DNA of 60,000 nt from Cristatella mucedo (taxonomy: Eukaryota; Bryozoa; Phylactolaemata; Cristatellidae): assembly GCA_009760855.2 (NCBI GenBank), contig WPIO01000072.1, positions 350,001 to 410,000 on the forward strand, given 5' to 3'. Shown one piece after another: positions 1 to 12,403 of the stretch (position 1 is its first letter; each line of letters starts with the position of its first letter). The translations under genes were made by a program, and so were the position numbers. The notes beneath the pieces are model-generated. The model saw only the letters and a program-made list of their open reading frames with translations, was not told where the DNA came from and made no database searches.

Positions 1-560
1 ACAAACGTGTTAGTTGGTCAGTTGGCTTCCGCAATTCTGCCGTTGTGCCGACTTCGTTCCAACAGTACGAGCGTACGCCGTAAAAAGATCCGGCTAGCTG
101 AGTAGCTGCTTGGCAAGTCGGAGTCGACGTCTACCACAATCGATAGCTTCCGCCGAAAGACGCCAACTCACGGGGGGGGGGGCCACGAACAGGATACGCG
201 GGGAACGCGGAATATACAAATCACAACAACGAGCGTGCCATCCAGCTCCGCTCGGACCTCGGGCGCTCGATGCTTTGCGTGCGTGGCCACATCACCGGAG
301 CATGCCTGCAACCATCCTGGTGTATAAGTCGGCGAGACCGGGAGCCTCCAACACCACGACTTACTCGGCTAACTTCTGCTACCCAAAAGCCCTGGTGACC
401 TCTCGTCATCGCACATCCGGCCGTGCCGTAGGTCAGACCCCGGCCTGCCCGGTGACCCATACATACGTTATTACATCCGTCCTGTCCCAGCCAACCGAAC
501 CTAGCCTGGGTACAATCATGCCCTGCTTGTTGTCATTGACCACGTTACCACTAGCCATTT
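1..560. other. No gene seen
   Basis: GC-rich to mixed sequence. Open frames on both strands overlap one another, have no recognisable domain and no convincing splice frame. I see no gene or repeat here. Confidence 0.4.
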
Positions 561-662
561 GATCGTGCTTCCTTTGCAGCAAATGTAAAGTGCCTAGAAA
601 TAAATTGAGTTCTCTGAGGGCGCTTTATCAAGTGTGTTATTGTTATTGTTATTATTATTATT
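560..662 (+). mobile_element. L2-type LINE 3' end
   Basis: This is the 3' terminal part of the dominant LINE family of the window. It has the diagnostic stretch containing 'aaatgtaaagtgcctag', then 'ttctctgagggcgcttta', and ends in a TTA-type simple repeat. The same tail recurs at about 5420, 11083, 17790, 44750, 46020, 54000 and 59830. Conserved 3' ends closing in short tandem units are typical of the L2/CR1 group. The copy is a 5'-truncated fragment with no coding sequence. Confidence 0.8.
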
Positions 663-800
663 ATAGCGGCAGATGAGCCTCAACGGCTATAACCACCGCT
701 TGCAGTGGTCAATCAAGGATCGCCCACAGCAGCACTCGAACCCACGGCCTGGGTCGTGAAGAGCGAGCACCTTACCCCTGGGCTAAAGCAATTAAGGGGG
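663..800 (-). repeat. tRNA-derived SINE, family A
   Basis: Read on the minus strand, the head resembles a tRNA with an A-box-like 'ttagcccaggggtaagg' and a B box near 'gggttcgagtgctg'. It is followed by a body containing 'ccactgcaagcggtggt' and 'ccgttgaggctcatctgcc'. Further copies lie at about 4363, 6400, 13795, 16700 and 49045. Its tail, unlike family B, does not copy the L2 3' end. Confidence 0.75.
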
Positions 801-3800
801 CGACATAAAGGCTATATTAATAATAAGGATATTATTATTGGAGTGTGTGGGCTTATCTGGAATTGAAGGAGCTTTCTGCTGTGGCAGCTTCAGCCGCTGC
901 AGCATTGATTTGCTGCCGACTATAGCCGACGTCATAATGCTGCTGCTCGGGGCGGCTCGCACAGGCCTCGCGACGCGCAGTCTGCATCAGGTCGCCCATG
1001 CCGCTCGTCCGACTCCCCAGTGCTCCCGCGCTGGCGCTCCAAGGAGCCGCCACCGACGCTGCCGAGCGTCGCGATGGCAACGAGCCGAACTCTGGAGGCT
1101 CGGAGCGGCGCTTTTTGAAAATCCGAGCAACCAATTCGCAAATGGAAATGATTCGAAGCTTATGCGAGGTACAGTCGATGCAGATCTCGGCGTCTCGGCG
1201 CCATTCTCGCGCTCCTCGTAGCGCAATCGACAGCGGCGCAGAGCGCGATCCCATTCCTTCCGCAGCGCCGCCGCCAGCGCCGCCTGAGGCGATGCCGAGA
1301 TGCGGAGTCGGCCGTTATTTTTTCCCCGAAAGGCAGGTTCTCCCCACGCTCGCTCACCCGCAGCTCTTACTAAACCGACTAAATTTGAAAGTGACGGCGG
1401 TGCAGCCACGGCGGGGCGGCCACGGCCGATTTTTACGGCTGCTGCTGTCGTCGGGCCGTGGAGTATGGAAAGACATCACCCGCCTCCGCGCTACCCCAGA
1501 CTCGTGGGCACCTTGTCCGCTGGCTGGAATTTTTCTACTAGAAAGAAGATACTAAGTGAACACGTAAGATGCTTCAGCCTCTGCTCCAGTGAGACTTCTC
1601 TCTCATCGTATAGTGACGTGAAACAGCACTGTTCGGCCCAAGCACGATTCGCCTGCCAAATTGAAGTTTCGAAACCGGGCCGAGAATGGAGATGAAATTA
1701 TTAGATGAACCGACGTCTCCTTTCGCGCATACGCGCGTTCGCGCGCTGTGAAGCACTGCGATGGTTCCGGGCTCCTTTTTGTTAAAAAAGCATTCAGCTT
1801 ATAGAAATTTTCCTGTGTAAAGTAGCGGGTCGGTGCAAGGTAAAAATGACCGGCGAATAATTCCTTTTACATCCGGCGGACGATGATTAAGGCTTATGAG
1901 ACGCACGGGAGCGTACCGGCGACTCTTTCGGTTGAAGAACTCTCGCTTCTGCTCGCACTAAAGGACCGTGCTGATATGTACTTATCCTCTACCTAATTCA
2001 AATCTTCGCACTGAAGGGTCGCTCGGTAGCTCGGACTGAATCAGTCGCAAATTGGACCCGTGCCTAGAAGAGTTCTTAAGCACGTCTACTCAGCAACATT
2101 AGAGAAAGGCGTCTATGATGATAAAATTTCTACAGAAATCCCAGAGAAACAAATCTGTTTCTAGGAACTTGAAACATGCTGCAAAATTAGCATGTCAATT
2201 GGTTAGTGTCGACATGCACAGTGTCAGCACGCATAAGCACACAGCTGACCATGCAAGTTCTGCGAGAAATATAAGCAAGTAGAATGTTTTAGAACTGTCA
2301 CTGATCTTGTCCTACTGCATGAATTTCCCCTATGTTGCATAAGAAATCTCAGCATGACCTTTTAAGTCAGATACCAATTGACTGACCCACAGATTCCTCG
2401 CTAGCAACCTTGGACTATAGAGGCGAAGCCGAAATTTAAACAACCAGTTCCTCACTTTGCAACCTAATATAATCTGTCCAGTGCACCAACGAGCCATGCT
2501 CCATAGTAAAAAGTCATTTACAAGCATTAGTTTGGAGCGAGACAGTGTCAACTCACCGGGGTGTACTATTTTGTTGTGAATGACAAATAAAAAATAAATA
2601 GACAAATAGAATAAATAGACAAAATCTATATAGACAAATCGATAAGGTAGTGATTTCATTCAAGCAATCTTTATCGCTTGCAAAATACACGGATTTCAAA
2701 TAAGGCAAGTGCCAAGGTATATAATTCATATATAATTCAAGGTGCTCGTAATGAATTCTTATAATATGTGCAAAATGGGGAAATAACCAGCTGCAATTGC
2801 GATGACTCCTACATGAAAGTTTTGGCTCTCATTGAGCTCATGCGGCATCGAATAGATTGGTTTACGTGCAAGTTCGGCCGTTGATTTGTATGGTACCCGA
2901 TATTAAGCCGCAGAGACCAGTAGCGTCAGACATTGCGTCATGAAATCCAAACTGACTGGAGGGTGCATGCTGAGAGAGTGCATGCAGAGCGTGTGCATGC
3001 AGAGCGTGCTAGATTACTACCCTATCGGTCAGTGACCCTTGATATTGAGAGACCGTCGCGGAGGAAATCGAGAGTTATCCGCACAGTAAGGCTCAAAAAA
3101 AGAAAGTAAATTAATGGTTCGACGGAGGAACCGTAGCCACACCACCCTTTGATGCTTGGTCTATATAGAATGGGAATAGCAAGTTTGTACTAACGCCCAG
3201 GTTGCCCCAATGAGCCCTATGTGACACCACAACAGCTAGATATGCAAAAAATTGACACAGATAGATTATATATGGATTCACAGCATTGCCATCAAATGCA
3301 GCGCTTGACCTAACGCATTGCATTTCGCTACCAACAGTGGGTTGCTACCAACAGCGGCGTTTCTTGACCACATTTTTCTCTCTGGCCAAAGGATTGCAAG
3401 TTAACAAAGCAAGCAGAGTTGAGAAAGAATTATAAAAGAGAAAATCATCAATCGTTAAAAAACTGGCCATTTAGGGATGGTGTCAGTGACTGATCCGAGG
3501 CCACACAAGTTAGCGGAAGTGTTCGCCGGATCGGGAATGGCGTGAGCAGAGCGCAGGCGCAGTTGGCGTAGTGTCTCGCTTGGCGGTCGCGTGCCCGTCT
3601 ACTGCGCGGGTTAGATCAGAATACGGGCGAAGATTACCCGGAGGAAATGCGCCGCGTGAGTTCAACAACAGCATTTGCGAAATCTCTGCTATACGGCCAT
3701 ATCGGTGGTTCATGGCTACTAGCCATGAACCGCTGCCTCCGCATAGGCACGAGCTTGTTGCTTGGCCGTTGTTGGTTAAGAGTATTTGCCAGCAAGCAGC

Positions 3801-4205
3801 TTTACAGTGATATTATCTTGTCACATAGTGTATCGCTCGGAATGTGCTGAAGGGGCTATTGCCATTGGCCAAGCTCTGCAGGATTAGCTGAAATTTCACT
3901 CGTGTTTTGCGTTGTACTGTCGGTCATTAAGTTTGATCAAACTGAGCAAAGTAAGGAAATGTAATGCGCTTAAGAAATTTCATATAGCGTAATCATTGTA
4001 TCGAAAATATTAAATGCAAGAACATTCACGATTAAGGCAACGGAGCGGTAGTGAAGCAGAAGTTATCAGCCTTACAACGGCAGCCGACCTGTAAGGACGT
4101 GGGCGTGTCGACGAGGTGAAGGTCGCTAGTCTCCCCCACCCGACTTGTGGTCTTAGTATCTTGAGTTTATTCATGAAGTAATGGTCACCTGCTATGCTAT
4201 TTGTG
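800..4205. other. Intergenic, no gene supported
   Basis: The segment from 850 to 1560 is GC-rich and open in several frames on both strands, but none has a recognisable domain or a defensible pair of splice sites. From 1560 to 4205 the sequence is mixed and stop-rich. A small tandem motif built on 'gtgcatgcagagcgt' lies at 2961-3010. Nothing else is evident. Confidence 0.4.
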
Positions 4206-4207
4206 CC

Positions 4208-4572
4208 CTCATAGAGTTTAATCTATTTCTAGGCATTTTACATTTGCTGTAAAGGAAGCATGATCGAATGGTTAGCAGTAGCATGCTCGATGAACAACAA
4301 GTGTAACGAGGTTCGAGAGGACATGCCCAAAAAAATACTATTGGATTTAACACTCTTTTTGTATAGCGACAGAAGAGCCTTTATGGCTATCACCACCGCT
4401 TGCAGTGGCGATAAAGGATCGCCCACCGCAGGATTCGAACCCAGGACCTCGGGCCTGAGGTCGTGAAAAGCATCCGCCTTACCCAGTGAGCCATTCCGGA
4501 TGCCCAGCATGCAAATATGGTTAGTGGCAGCGTGCACAGTGTCAGCATGCATAAGGACACAAAGGACGAATG
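4208..4572 (-). mobile_element. L2-type LINE 3' UTR, interrupted by a SINE
   Basis: Minus-strand L2 3' untranslated sequence. The pieces at 4208-4360 and 4505-4572 join the same consensus, including the repeated 'agtgtcagcatgcataag' portion seen at 27600. The gap between them is occupied by a family A SINE, so the SINE inserted after the LINE. Confidence 0.7.
4363..4503 (-). repeat. tRNA-derived SINE, family A, nested in L2
   Basis: Same family as 663-800, with the B box visible in reverse as 'ggattcgaaccc'. It is nested in a minus-strand L2 3' UTR. Confidence 0.75.
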
Positions 4573-5190
4573 GTAATAATAATAATAATAATAACACACT
4601 TGATAAAGCTCCCGCAGAGAACTCAATCTCTCCCTAGGCGCTTCACATATCTGCAAAGGAAAAATGATCGAATGGTTAGCGGTAGCATGGTCAATAAACA
4701 GTAAGAATGATATGGTTTGGGGAGGCATGCAAGTGTGGTTAGTGGCAGCATGCAACAGTGTCAGCATGCATAAGCATATAAAGGACGAATCACAAGGACC
4801 CACCAAATGCTGTCGTAAATAGGTACGATTTAATTTCTTTTTAAATGTGGTCAAGTCAGGGGATGTCGTGACATAAGTCGGGAGTGAGTTCCAGGCTTTG
4901 AGAGCATAAGAACTAAAGGCACGGTCTCTAAAGAATGAGGTTTGTACGAGGTATAGGTGAACAAGTAGATTCCGAAAAGCGGGTGCTACGATGCTTAGCC
5001 TGGTGGAGTAGTAGATCTGATAGGTAGGCTGGAGCCAAAGAATGAAGTGACCTAAAAGTGAGTGACAAACCTTGAAGTCGATGCATTGCTTGACTAGGAG
5101 CCAGTGCAGGTCGGCGAGAAGCGGTGTGATGTGGCAGCTGTGACGCCCACGACAGACAAGCCTAGCTGCAAAGTTTTGCACCAACTGTAA
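4573..5190 (-). mobile_element. L2-type LINE, 3' fragment
   Basis: A second minus-strand L2 copy. It starts at its simple-repeat tail (about 4573-4600) and runs through the 3' UTR into the C-terminal coding part of ORF2, with the 'ADLHWL' segment and downstream pieces in shifted frames. It is 5' truncated. Its tail abuts the preceding L2 fragment. Confidence 0.75.
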
Positions 5191-5194
5191 GTTC

Positions 5195-5425
5195 CCGAAC
5201 GCGTCGACTTCAAGGTTTTGTCACTCACTTTCGGATCCCTTCATTCGTTGGCTCCAGTCTACCTATCAGATCTACTCCAAATGTGTGCCGACGCTGCATT
5301 TGATCATTAACAAATTGACATGCATCTTTTCCAAGATATGCTAAATGCCTAGAAAGAGAATTATTTCTATAGGGAGCTGTACAAACTTCATACTATATAA
5401 TAATTATTATTATTGCTGGCCCCGT
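5195..5425 (+). mobile_element. L2-type LINE fragment, head to head with the previous copy
   Basis: A plus-strand L2 piece with the ORF2 C-terminal segment at 5200-5280. The sequence then jumps to the 3' UTR and a TAATTATTATT tail. It lies in inverted orientation immediately next to the copy at 4573-5190. Confidence 0.65.
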
Positions 5426-6400
5426 ACAAGGTGAGAATAGGTTGCATGTGCTGACAAGTTGGCAGGCTGGGCCATGCAGGCAGAGCAGGCCGGGCTGTTG
5501 CAAGCAGTTATACACCTCTGGGAAATTTCGAAGTCAGCAAGTTGTGGAATGAAATAAACTCAAGGTTGTTCATGCGTTGCACACAGAGATTTGATTGATG
5601 ATATGGACCAGTATAGATTCTATAGGATTTTCCTAGACGATTGCATGTGTAGTAGTTAGCAACACAATCCATAGTCTCATACAGTTTTGCCAAGTTTTGT
5701 CTGCCATGTTTAAGTGGATGACAGCGCATCCCTTCAGAGACTATGTTTAGCCTTTACAGAGGCAAATTTCTGGAGATGTGCCTAAATTGAGTTGGTTTGG
5801 AAATGAGCGGCCAACAAAAGTGAAATCACGGTGCGTGTCGCTCAAGTGAAGACATCTCGATTGCCCGTCTAGCTGCTTCCCTGCTGACCTATGATTGCAT
5901 CTAGGATGTCATCGTTGCTCGGCGGTGGCGCTCGTTCATGAGCCATGGCTACTGCATGCGGCAATCATTGCACGGATTGCTAGAGGCCATTGTGATAGTG
6001 TGCCGGACTCGTGCTTATGCTACACAGTTGAATCAGTCTGGGGTCAGCCGGCAGACTTGGCGCGTGCAGACTGCTCGCCGCCCGCGAGTAGCCCGACGCC
6101 CGGAGACTGTCGAGGTGGCGAATCGTGTCACGTGGCTGCCGGACTTCTCTCCTGTTGGTCGTCAAGCTTCGCAACCGAAAACAACGATGGGTGGGTGGCG
6201 GTCTTCCCTTGGTTGCAGATCAGTGGCTGTGGGGTGGTGCAGGTGTGTGTGCGCGTGTGTCATGGATATAATGCATCGCCGGTACTGCTTTGTTTTCTCA
6301 CTCTGTAATTGAGCCAACTCCGGCTGGCTCGTACCCACGGTGCCTGCCTGTGTCAAGTGGCCGCTTCTTTGCAAATCACTGATTCAACAGCCTCATTTCT
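5426..6400. other. Upstream region of the sterol reductase, no exon identified
   Basis: Two overlapping open frames at 5895-6312 encode arginine- and cysteine-rich peptides with no recognisable domain. The missing 5' exon or exons of the downstream sterol reductase could lie here or farther upstream, but I could not place a start codon with compatible splice sites. Confidence 0.35.
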
Positions 6401-6560
6401 ATAGCAGCAAAAGAGCCTTAACGGCCATCCCGACCTATGGCAGTGGGCAATCAGGGATTGCCCACTGGCAATCAGCGATTGCCCACTGCAGGATTTGAAC
6501 CCTAGGCCTCGGCTGTGAAGAGCAAGCACCTTATACCCTGAGCTAAGACACAGGGACATC
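6400..6560 (-). repeat. tRNA-derived SINE, family A
   Basis: Minus-strand family A SINE with a locally duplicated 'ggcaatcagcgattgccc' segment. It ends about 60 bases upstream of the first recognised sterol reductase exon. Confidence 0.7.
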
Positions 6561-6623
6561 CCTGTCTGTTTGTTAAGAGCCAGCCAGTGCTTCATAATTG
6601 CCTTTCTCTTCTTGAAGCTGCAG

Positions 6624-9600
6624 CACGCATCCGGCGATCGCGACAGTGTGGCTGCAGCTGACGGGCTAAAAAAAGACGGTGCTTCCGGTCCGCAAGTGGA
6701 TGCCAGCTTGCCGGTCACCGTGTCCAGACCTGTTTCTCCAGCCTTCAGTGTTTCTCCGTCGGCCAACGCTTCTGCGTCGGCCAGCGGCGCTCGGGCCTGC
6801 AAAGGTGCCGAGCTCGGAGGGTCGCTCGGAGCTGCTGTGCTGACGATCAGCCTGCCTCTGCTCGTTTTGTACATCACGGCTTGCACGCAGGTGAGCAGCA
6901 GCCTGACGTCAGGCTTCGAGCACGCAAGCAGGCGTCGACTGCCGCCACGACTAGCAGCTCGAATTCGCTAGCAAAAGCTCCCAAGACATGTACAATTACC
7001 GCCGGACTCCGTGGTCGGCAAGCTTCCGTGTGCCTGGCTCTTTCCACACGACGAGAGGCCCACCGAGCGGCAGCGAACACTCGGCGCTTTCTTTCGCAGG
7101 GTGACTGGCATGTGCTCACTCTTCCGCACTTCTCCGCCAGCTGTTACATCGACGGTAAAGCGTTCGCTCTCGTGCTCACGTGGTACTTGCTGCAAGCGGC
7201 TATACACATGCTGCCCGTGGGCCGCACCGTCGTCGGCGTTCCGCTGAAGAATGGCCAGCGCCTGGTCTACCGATGCAACGGTTGGTATGGCGCAGCTGGC
7301 GGTGAGGGTGGTGCTGGCCTCCGGCGTCGAACTCGAGAGCTTGGCACTCGCTCTTGCAGGTTTCATCGCCCTGATAGTCTCACTGGCCATGTTCCTGCTC
7401 CTGCTCTTCATGCGCGTGCCCGTCGATCGCTACGTCGCCGACAGCATCCCGAAGCTCATGGTGGCCTCGACGTTTTACGCGACCGCAATCAGCCTGTACG
7501 CTTACCGGCGCGCCCTGAAGGCACCCGTGACAGCCCTCACCGAATCTACGACAGGTAACTCGCCGAGGCTGGCGGCAGCAGCCAACGCGGCTGCGCGAGG
7601 CGCGAACGGCCAGGCTGGCACGCCGACGGGCAGGCCACCGCTGCCTCCGGGTTTCAAGTGGCTGCAGCTTTACCTCTGCTCTCGGCGTGCCGTTACAGGT
7701 GCCGGTCCGGCGTACGACTTCTACATGGGAAGGGAGCTGAATCCGCGCCTGGGGTCGTTCGATTTGAAGTTCTTCTTTGAGCTGCGTCCTGGCCTGATCG
7801 GCTGGGTCATGATAAACCTCTGCCTCCTCTCGGTGCAGAGCGGCCAAACGGGCAGCGGTCTGCCCACTGCAGCGCTCGGGCTCGTCACTGCGCTCCAGCT
7901 GATCTACGTGGCCGACGCTCTTTGGTCGGAGGTAAGATCAGCTATACGCTCACCCCCGGTCCTGACTGGTAGCGCCAAGGGCCCCAAGTCGAAAAAAAAT
8001 CACCGCCCCCAACCTCACCCGGTGCCCGTGGGCCAGAAGAGTGGGCGGTTCTATGTGTAGCCTGATTTGTGAAGCAATTTAGATATGTCGGCAAGAGAAG
8101 GAATGAATCTAAAAATGAGTGACAAAACCTTGACACCACTATGCTGCTTGATGGGTAGCCAGTGAAGGTCGGGTGTGAAGTAGTACAATGTGGTAGTTGC
8201 TACTTTATAAAAGCGCTCAAAAAGTGAGCTCGTGAGACATCCCATGACACGGGTAAGTGAGGTGCTGGCTGCGCCGAGGCTGCATCGTCGTGGCTCGAGC
8301 CTGGACTCGAACCAGTACATGCGCTTTGTTGTAGCCTGCCGTGCTGACGACTTTTGACATACTGCACGAGGGCTTCGGATTCATGCTCGCCTTCGGCGAC
8401 CTCGTTTGGGTGCCATTCCTATACACACTGCAGGCGCGGTTTATTTTCTCGCGGCCGTCAGACGCCGTGACGAATCCATACGCACTCGCGGCCATTGTTG
8501 TGCTCAACGGTAAGCTTTCGCTGCAGCAGCTGCGAGGGGGAGGAGGCTGGGTGGAGGAAGAAGGTAGGGATGGAGCTCGATAAAGAGCAGCGGCGGCAGG
8601 GAAGCCTCCTCGTCCCTCCTCCAACCGGTGGACCCTGCTGCCGAGCGTGTCGCAGAGAGCCGGAGTCTAGCGCTTCAGCCGTGACGTCACGTGAGCCGCG
8701 TGACTTTGCGACTGAGCACAGGGGCAGGAAGTGGCGCATCATCGTGCTGCTGCTGCTACAAAGCCTCTGCTTCGGCTCGTCTCTGTGAAAGCTGGGTCAG
8801 CTGACCGGGTTGCTTGTCCGATAGCCAGCGACTTGGTAGCGGTGTTTTGACTCGAGGCTGTAGGCTGCCTCGAGGTGCCTACAAACGAGCTGCAGGCTAT
8901 TTGACTGCTCTTCGGAGGATGTAAAATCGTTCTGGGGACCTCAGATCTGCACTCGCCGATAGGTTTGCTATTCACTCGTGCGAGTCCTGCTGCTGGCTAC
9001 AAGGCCTGCTTACTGCTTTGCTGGCGTCAAGCTGTGTAAAGCCCTTGTGTAACTGCTTACGCCTAAGCTGCACATTCGGCATTCCTGGCTCAGCTAGCAG
9101 ATTTCTCTCTGCTATCTTCTTCGTGCTTGTGCATGCACTCTCAGGCACGGACAAGTGGCCCCTTATCAATTGGCCTGGCGGTTTGTGGCTAACGAAGGGT
9201 GCATTAAGACATTGATGGCGATAAGGTTATTCGGCAGCCATTCATTCGGTGCAACACAGTAAGCTATTCGACAGCACATCGGCTCAACAAGGATGACGAA
9301 TAAGAAAGGTGAAATCAGCACTTCAGTACATTACCTGATTAATAGACCGATTTACTTATCGACCCAGTGAGATGAACTGAGGTCTCGAAGACATGTTAAT
9401 AAATCGCTACAGTAACCATCGGGTGTCAAAATTGTACTCACGGACAATTTCCCCAAAAGCAGCATTTGCTCCCCCCTCCCCCCTCGTAGGTCGTAGAAGT
9501 GAACAGACTGCAGCCCTGGTCACCTTTGACTTGCACAGCGAATCGAACAGGTTCAAAGGAGGCTCTCTATGTCTCTGACTGCAGTGTGCGGTCTGCTGAT

Positions 9601-10159
9601 ATTCCGGGCGGCCAATAACCAGAAGAACCACTTCCGGACGTGCTCTGGCGATGCTGGCATGCAGCAGTTGGAGTGCATACCGACGGCACATCCCGGCAAG
9701 CTACTGCTCGTTGGTGGCTGGTGGGGCGTGTGCCGCAGGCCCAACTACCTGGGCGACCTACTCATGTCGCTCGCCTGGTGCCTGCCGTGCGGTAAGCTGC
9801 CGGCCCCTGTCGCCTCACTGCGCGCAGCAGCTGGGCCCGCCTCCCCCTCCCCCCCCGGCAGGCTCATCCCGATGCCACGCCCGAGTCTGCTAGCACTCTG
9901 CTTTCAGAAGGTGTGTCAGCCGTCCTTTGCTCTGCTGCTGCTGTCTGCTTCGGCGCTGCAATGCCGCTTGCTCTCTGCCGGCGGCAACGTTGCAGACGTG
10001 GGTCATGCGCTGCCCTATTTCTACCCCGTCTACTTCCTTGCACTGCTCGTGTATCGGCAGCGACGAGACGAGGCACTCTGCCGGCAGCGCTACGGCGCTG
10101 CCGCCTGGGACGAGTACTGTCGCCGAGTGCCGCACAAGATCATACCGTACATCTACTGA
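6624..10159 (+). CDS. Sterol delta-14 reductase / lamin B receptor family protein (5' end missing)
   Basis: Exons at 6624-6890, 7100-7301, 7360-7554, 7699-7931, 8335-8509, 9585-9791 and 9996-10159 join in consistent phase (introns of 209, 58, 144, 403, 1075 and 204 bases, all GT-AG) into 480 residues plus a stop. In the known family, this multi-pass ER/inner-nuclear-membrane enzyme reduces the C14-C15 sterol double bond with NADPH. Visible motifs are '[14 protein letters not shown]' then 'ELRPGLIGW' (about residues 225-250), '[17 protein letters not shown]', '[15 protein letters not shown]' (about 402-416) and the C-terminal '[11 protein letters not shown]'. The first exon carries a Ser/Ala-rich stretch before the first membrane helix. 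I could not see a Tudor domain, so a lamin B receptor cannot be separated from a TM7SF2-type reductase. The usual His of the RHxNYxGD signature is Arg here. The 144- and 204-base introns are stop-free multiples of three. Confidence 0.9.
8063..8330 (-). mobile_element. L2-type LINE fragment in an intron
   Basis: A minus-strand L2 ORF2 C-terminal fragment (8063-8215, with the 'DLHWLPIKQ' segment), followed by degraded sequence. It lies inside the 403-base intron between exons 4 and 5 of the sterol reductase and probably accounts for the intron's length. Confidence 0.6.
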
Positions 10160-10631
10160 GGCCGTGGCGGCAGCCAATGCCGCACGGGCCCACTCGTGCC
10201 ATTAGGCCTGCACGTGGCCAGTCCATTCGTAGGCGCACTGCCGCCACCAGACGAGCGCCACTCCGGGCGACAGAGCGAACTAACAGGTGGTGCACGTACC
10301 GCACATAACGGACACCAGGGCAGCACCGAGAATGCTAAGCGTCAAGGGCTGCTCGAACCGACCGTTGCTGGCATTTATTGCCGTATGCAGGTGGGTCAGT
10401 AACGGAGTAATAAACTATGCACCGAGTGCAGAGAGGTTAAGCGAATGCGCCAGACAGCTGCCATTCCTCCTGTTCTCAAGCTGTGAGCTGCCGAAGCAGC
10501 GTCTTCTCGCGAGAGTGTAAGCTCGGCGTAACTGTTCGTTCTGCCGATCGCATTTCTGCAGCGACTCTCGCTCTGCCCGGTACGAGACGGATAGGATATC
10601 TGCTCTACCCATATCACTTCGATCGACTGTC

Positions 10632-12316
10632 TCACAGCAGGAAAGGCAACACAGCTTTCCTATCCGTTGGGTAGTCCTTGATGGTCTTCAGGTAGAACCT
10701 AAAACGTACGACATGCAAAGGTGCACACTGGCATTACACGTAGCAAGGGTGGCTCCACAAGTTGTGACCTGAACCCGTGGGCAGAAAAATTAAAGCGAAG
10801 GCAAGCGCCAAAACCCTTCAAGACTGTGCAGCATATCTGGCACTGCTCGCCTGCATTAGGGTTTCGCGGTATTCTTTGGCTCCAGCCTACCATTTAGCAG
10901 CATCCAGCACGGTTCATGTCACCCCAAACCATGTTATTCTTGTTGTTCATAAAGCATGATATTTCCACTCACCATTCGATCGTGTTTCCTTTGCACCAAA
11001 TGTAAAGCGCCTAGAAAGAGCGAGTTCTCTGAGGCCGCTATATCAAATGTATTATTATTATTATTATTATTATTATTTCCTTCTTGCAATGATGCCTGAG
11101 CAGTGATCTCCATGTACGAGAGGGCAGAAGGCAGGTACCGATGCCTCTCGACCAACCCAGAGGGGCGTGCAAGACAGGCAGCCGCCCGACATGCCTCATC
11201 GGTCGTCACACGATCTCGAGGTAATTTCCAACCCGATTGGAGCTGCCTTGCCCCAAACGTATTCGACTCACGGACGAGCAGCACCAGCAGGACGAGCAGT
11301 GCCAGCAGCCGACAGCTCGCACCTCTATCCAAGCTGTGCACAACATTAACGGTACGAACGATCAAGTGCCTCCTATCAAATGCACGGATTTTCTCACGGG
11401 GTAGATCGCTCCCATTCAGCTAGGCTGAGTAACGCCACAATAACTCTGCAGACCTACCTGTGATGTGTCAGAGCACGAGGTATGAGGTTTGCCATAGTGA
11501 ACAGGGCAAACGATGCTGCCTGGAAGTTGGCACAGGCCAAGGCGAAGCCACTCCATTCGATGATCTCGGCCGTGTAGTTGGCGCAGGACGTGTATTCGAA
11601 TAGACCACCTGTGAAAGCACTCTGCTACTGCTTTTAAGAAGATAGCTGCTCAGCACGACAGCATTTTGAACGACTGCATAAGCAACTACAGCAGCTGCGA
11701 GTATAGAGGATATGATAATGGCACCCAATTCAACTGCACCATTGCCAACCAGACGGCTGCTTGTTATTCCAGTTTCTGTCGCAAAGCATACATTTCTGCT
11801 CGCAAAGCATACATTTACAGCTGCTGTCCACACCCATTGCAGTCTCCCAATGTTGCTCATGATGCCAATACAAGCCAATCTACAAGACCATCATCGACAT
11901 GTGGTTTCGTTTAATTGATGGCATTGCCCCTGATCGCTGTACGAGTGGGCTGTGACACTCAATGCGTAAGCTGTCAGAACGTGCTATTAGTGGTTGTGGT
12001 GACAAGGGAGTCGCAGAGACTCCGGTGAGAAGGGCGATGAGAGTGGTGTTTCCCCCTGCTCCGGGCGTAGTGAAATAAACTGGTGGTCTTGCTCGTCGGC
12101 TGGCGTTCCGTGCTGTGTGCGATGATAACCATACTACACGACATGCAACAAGTCTGGTCAGACCAGCATTCTTTCACGGGCACTCAGGGATTACATCATG
12201 CTACACAAGCTTTCAGCCATCAGATATTGTCGGTGCACAGTGCAGAGATCCACAGGAGAGCTTCAAGTGAAAGGCAGTAAAGGCTCGGCCATCTGCAAGC
12301 TACGGCGACCATCTTT

Positions 12317-12403
<87 letters not shown>

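Noticed and set aside
853-1409. GC-rich minus-strand ORFs as an exon of a gene continuing off the left edge
   Set aside because: Several overlapping frames are open on both strands, as expected from GC content. I recognise no domain, and no donor site fits.
7280-7360. Frameshift inactivating the sterol reductase
   Set aside because: The frame change is explained by a 58-base GT-AG intron (7302-7359) with matching phase 1 on both sides.
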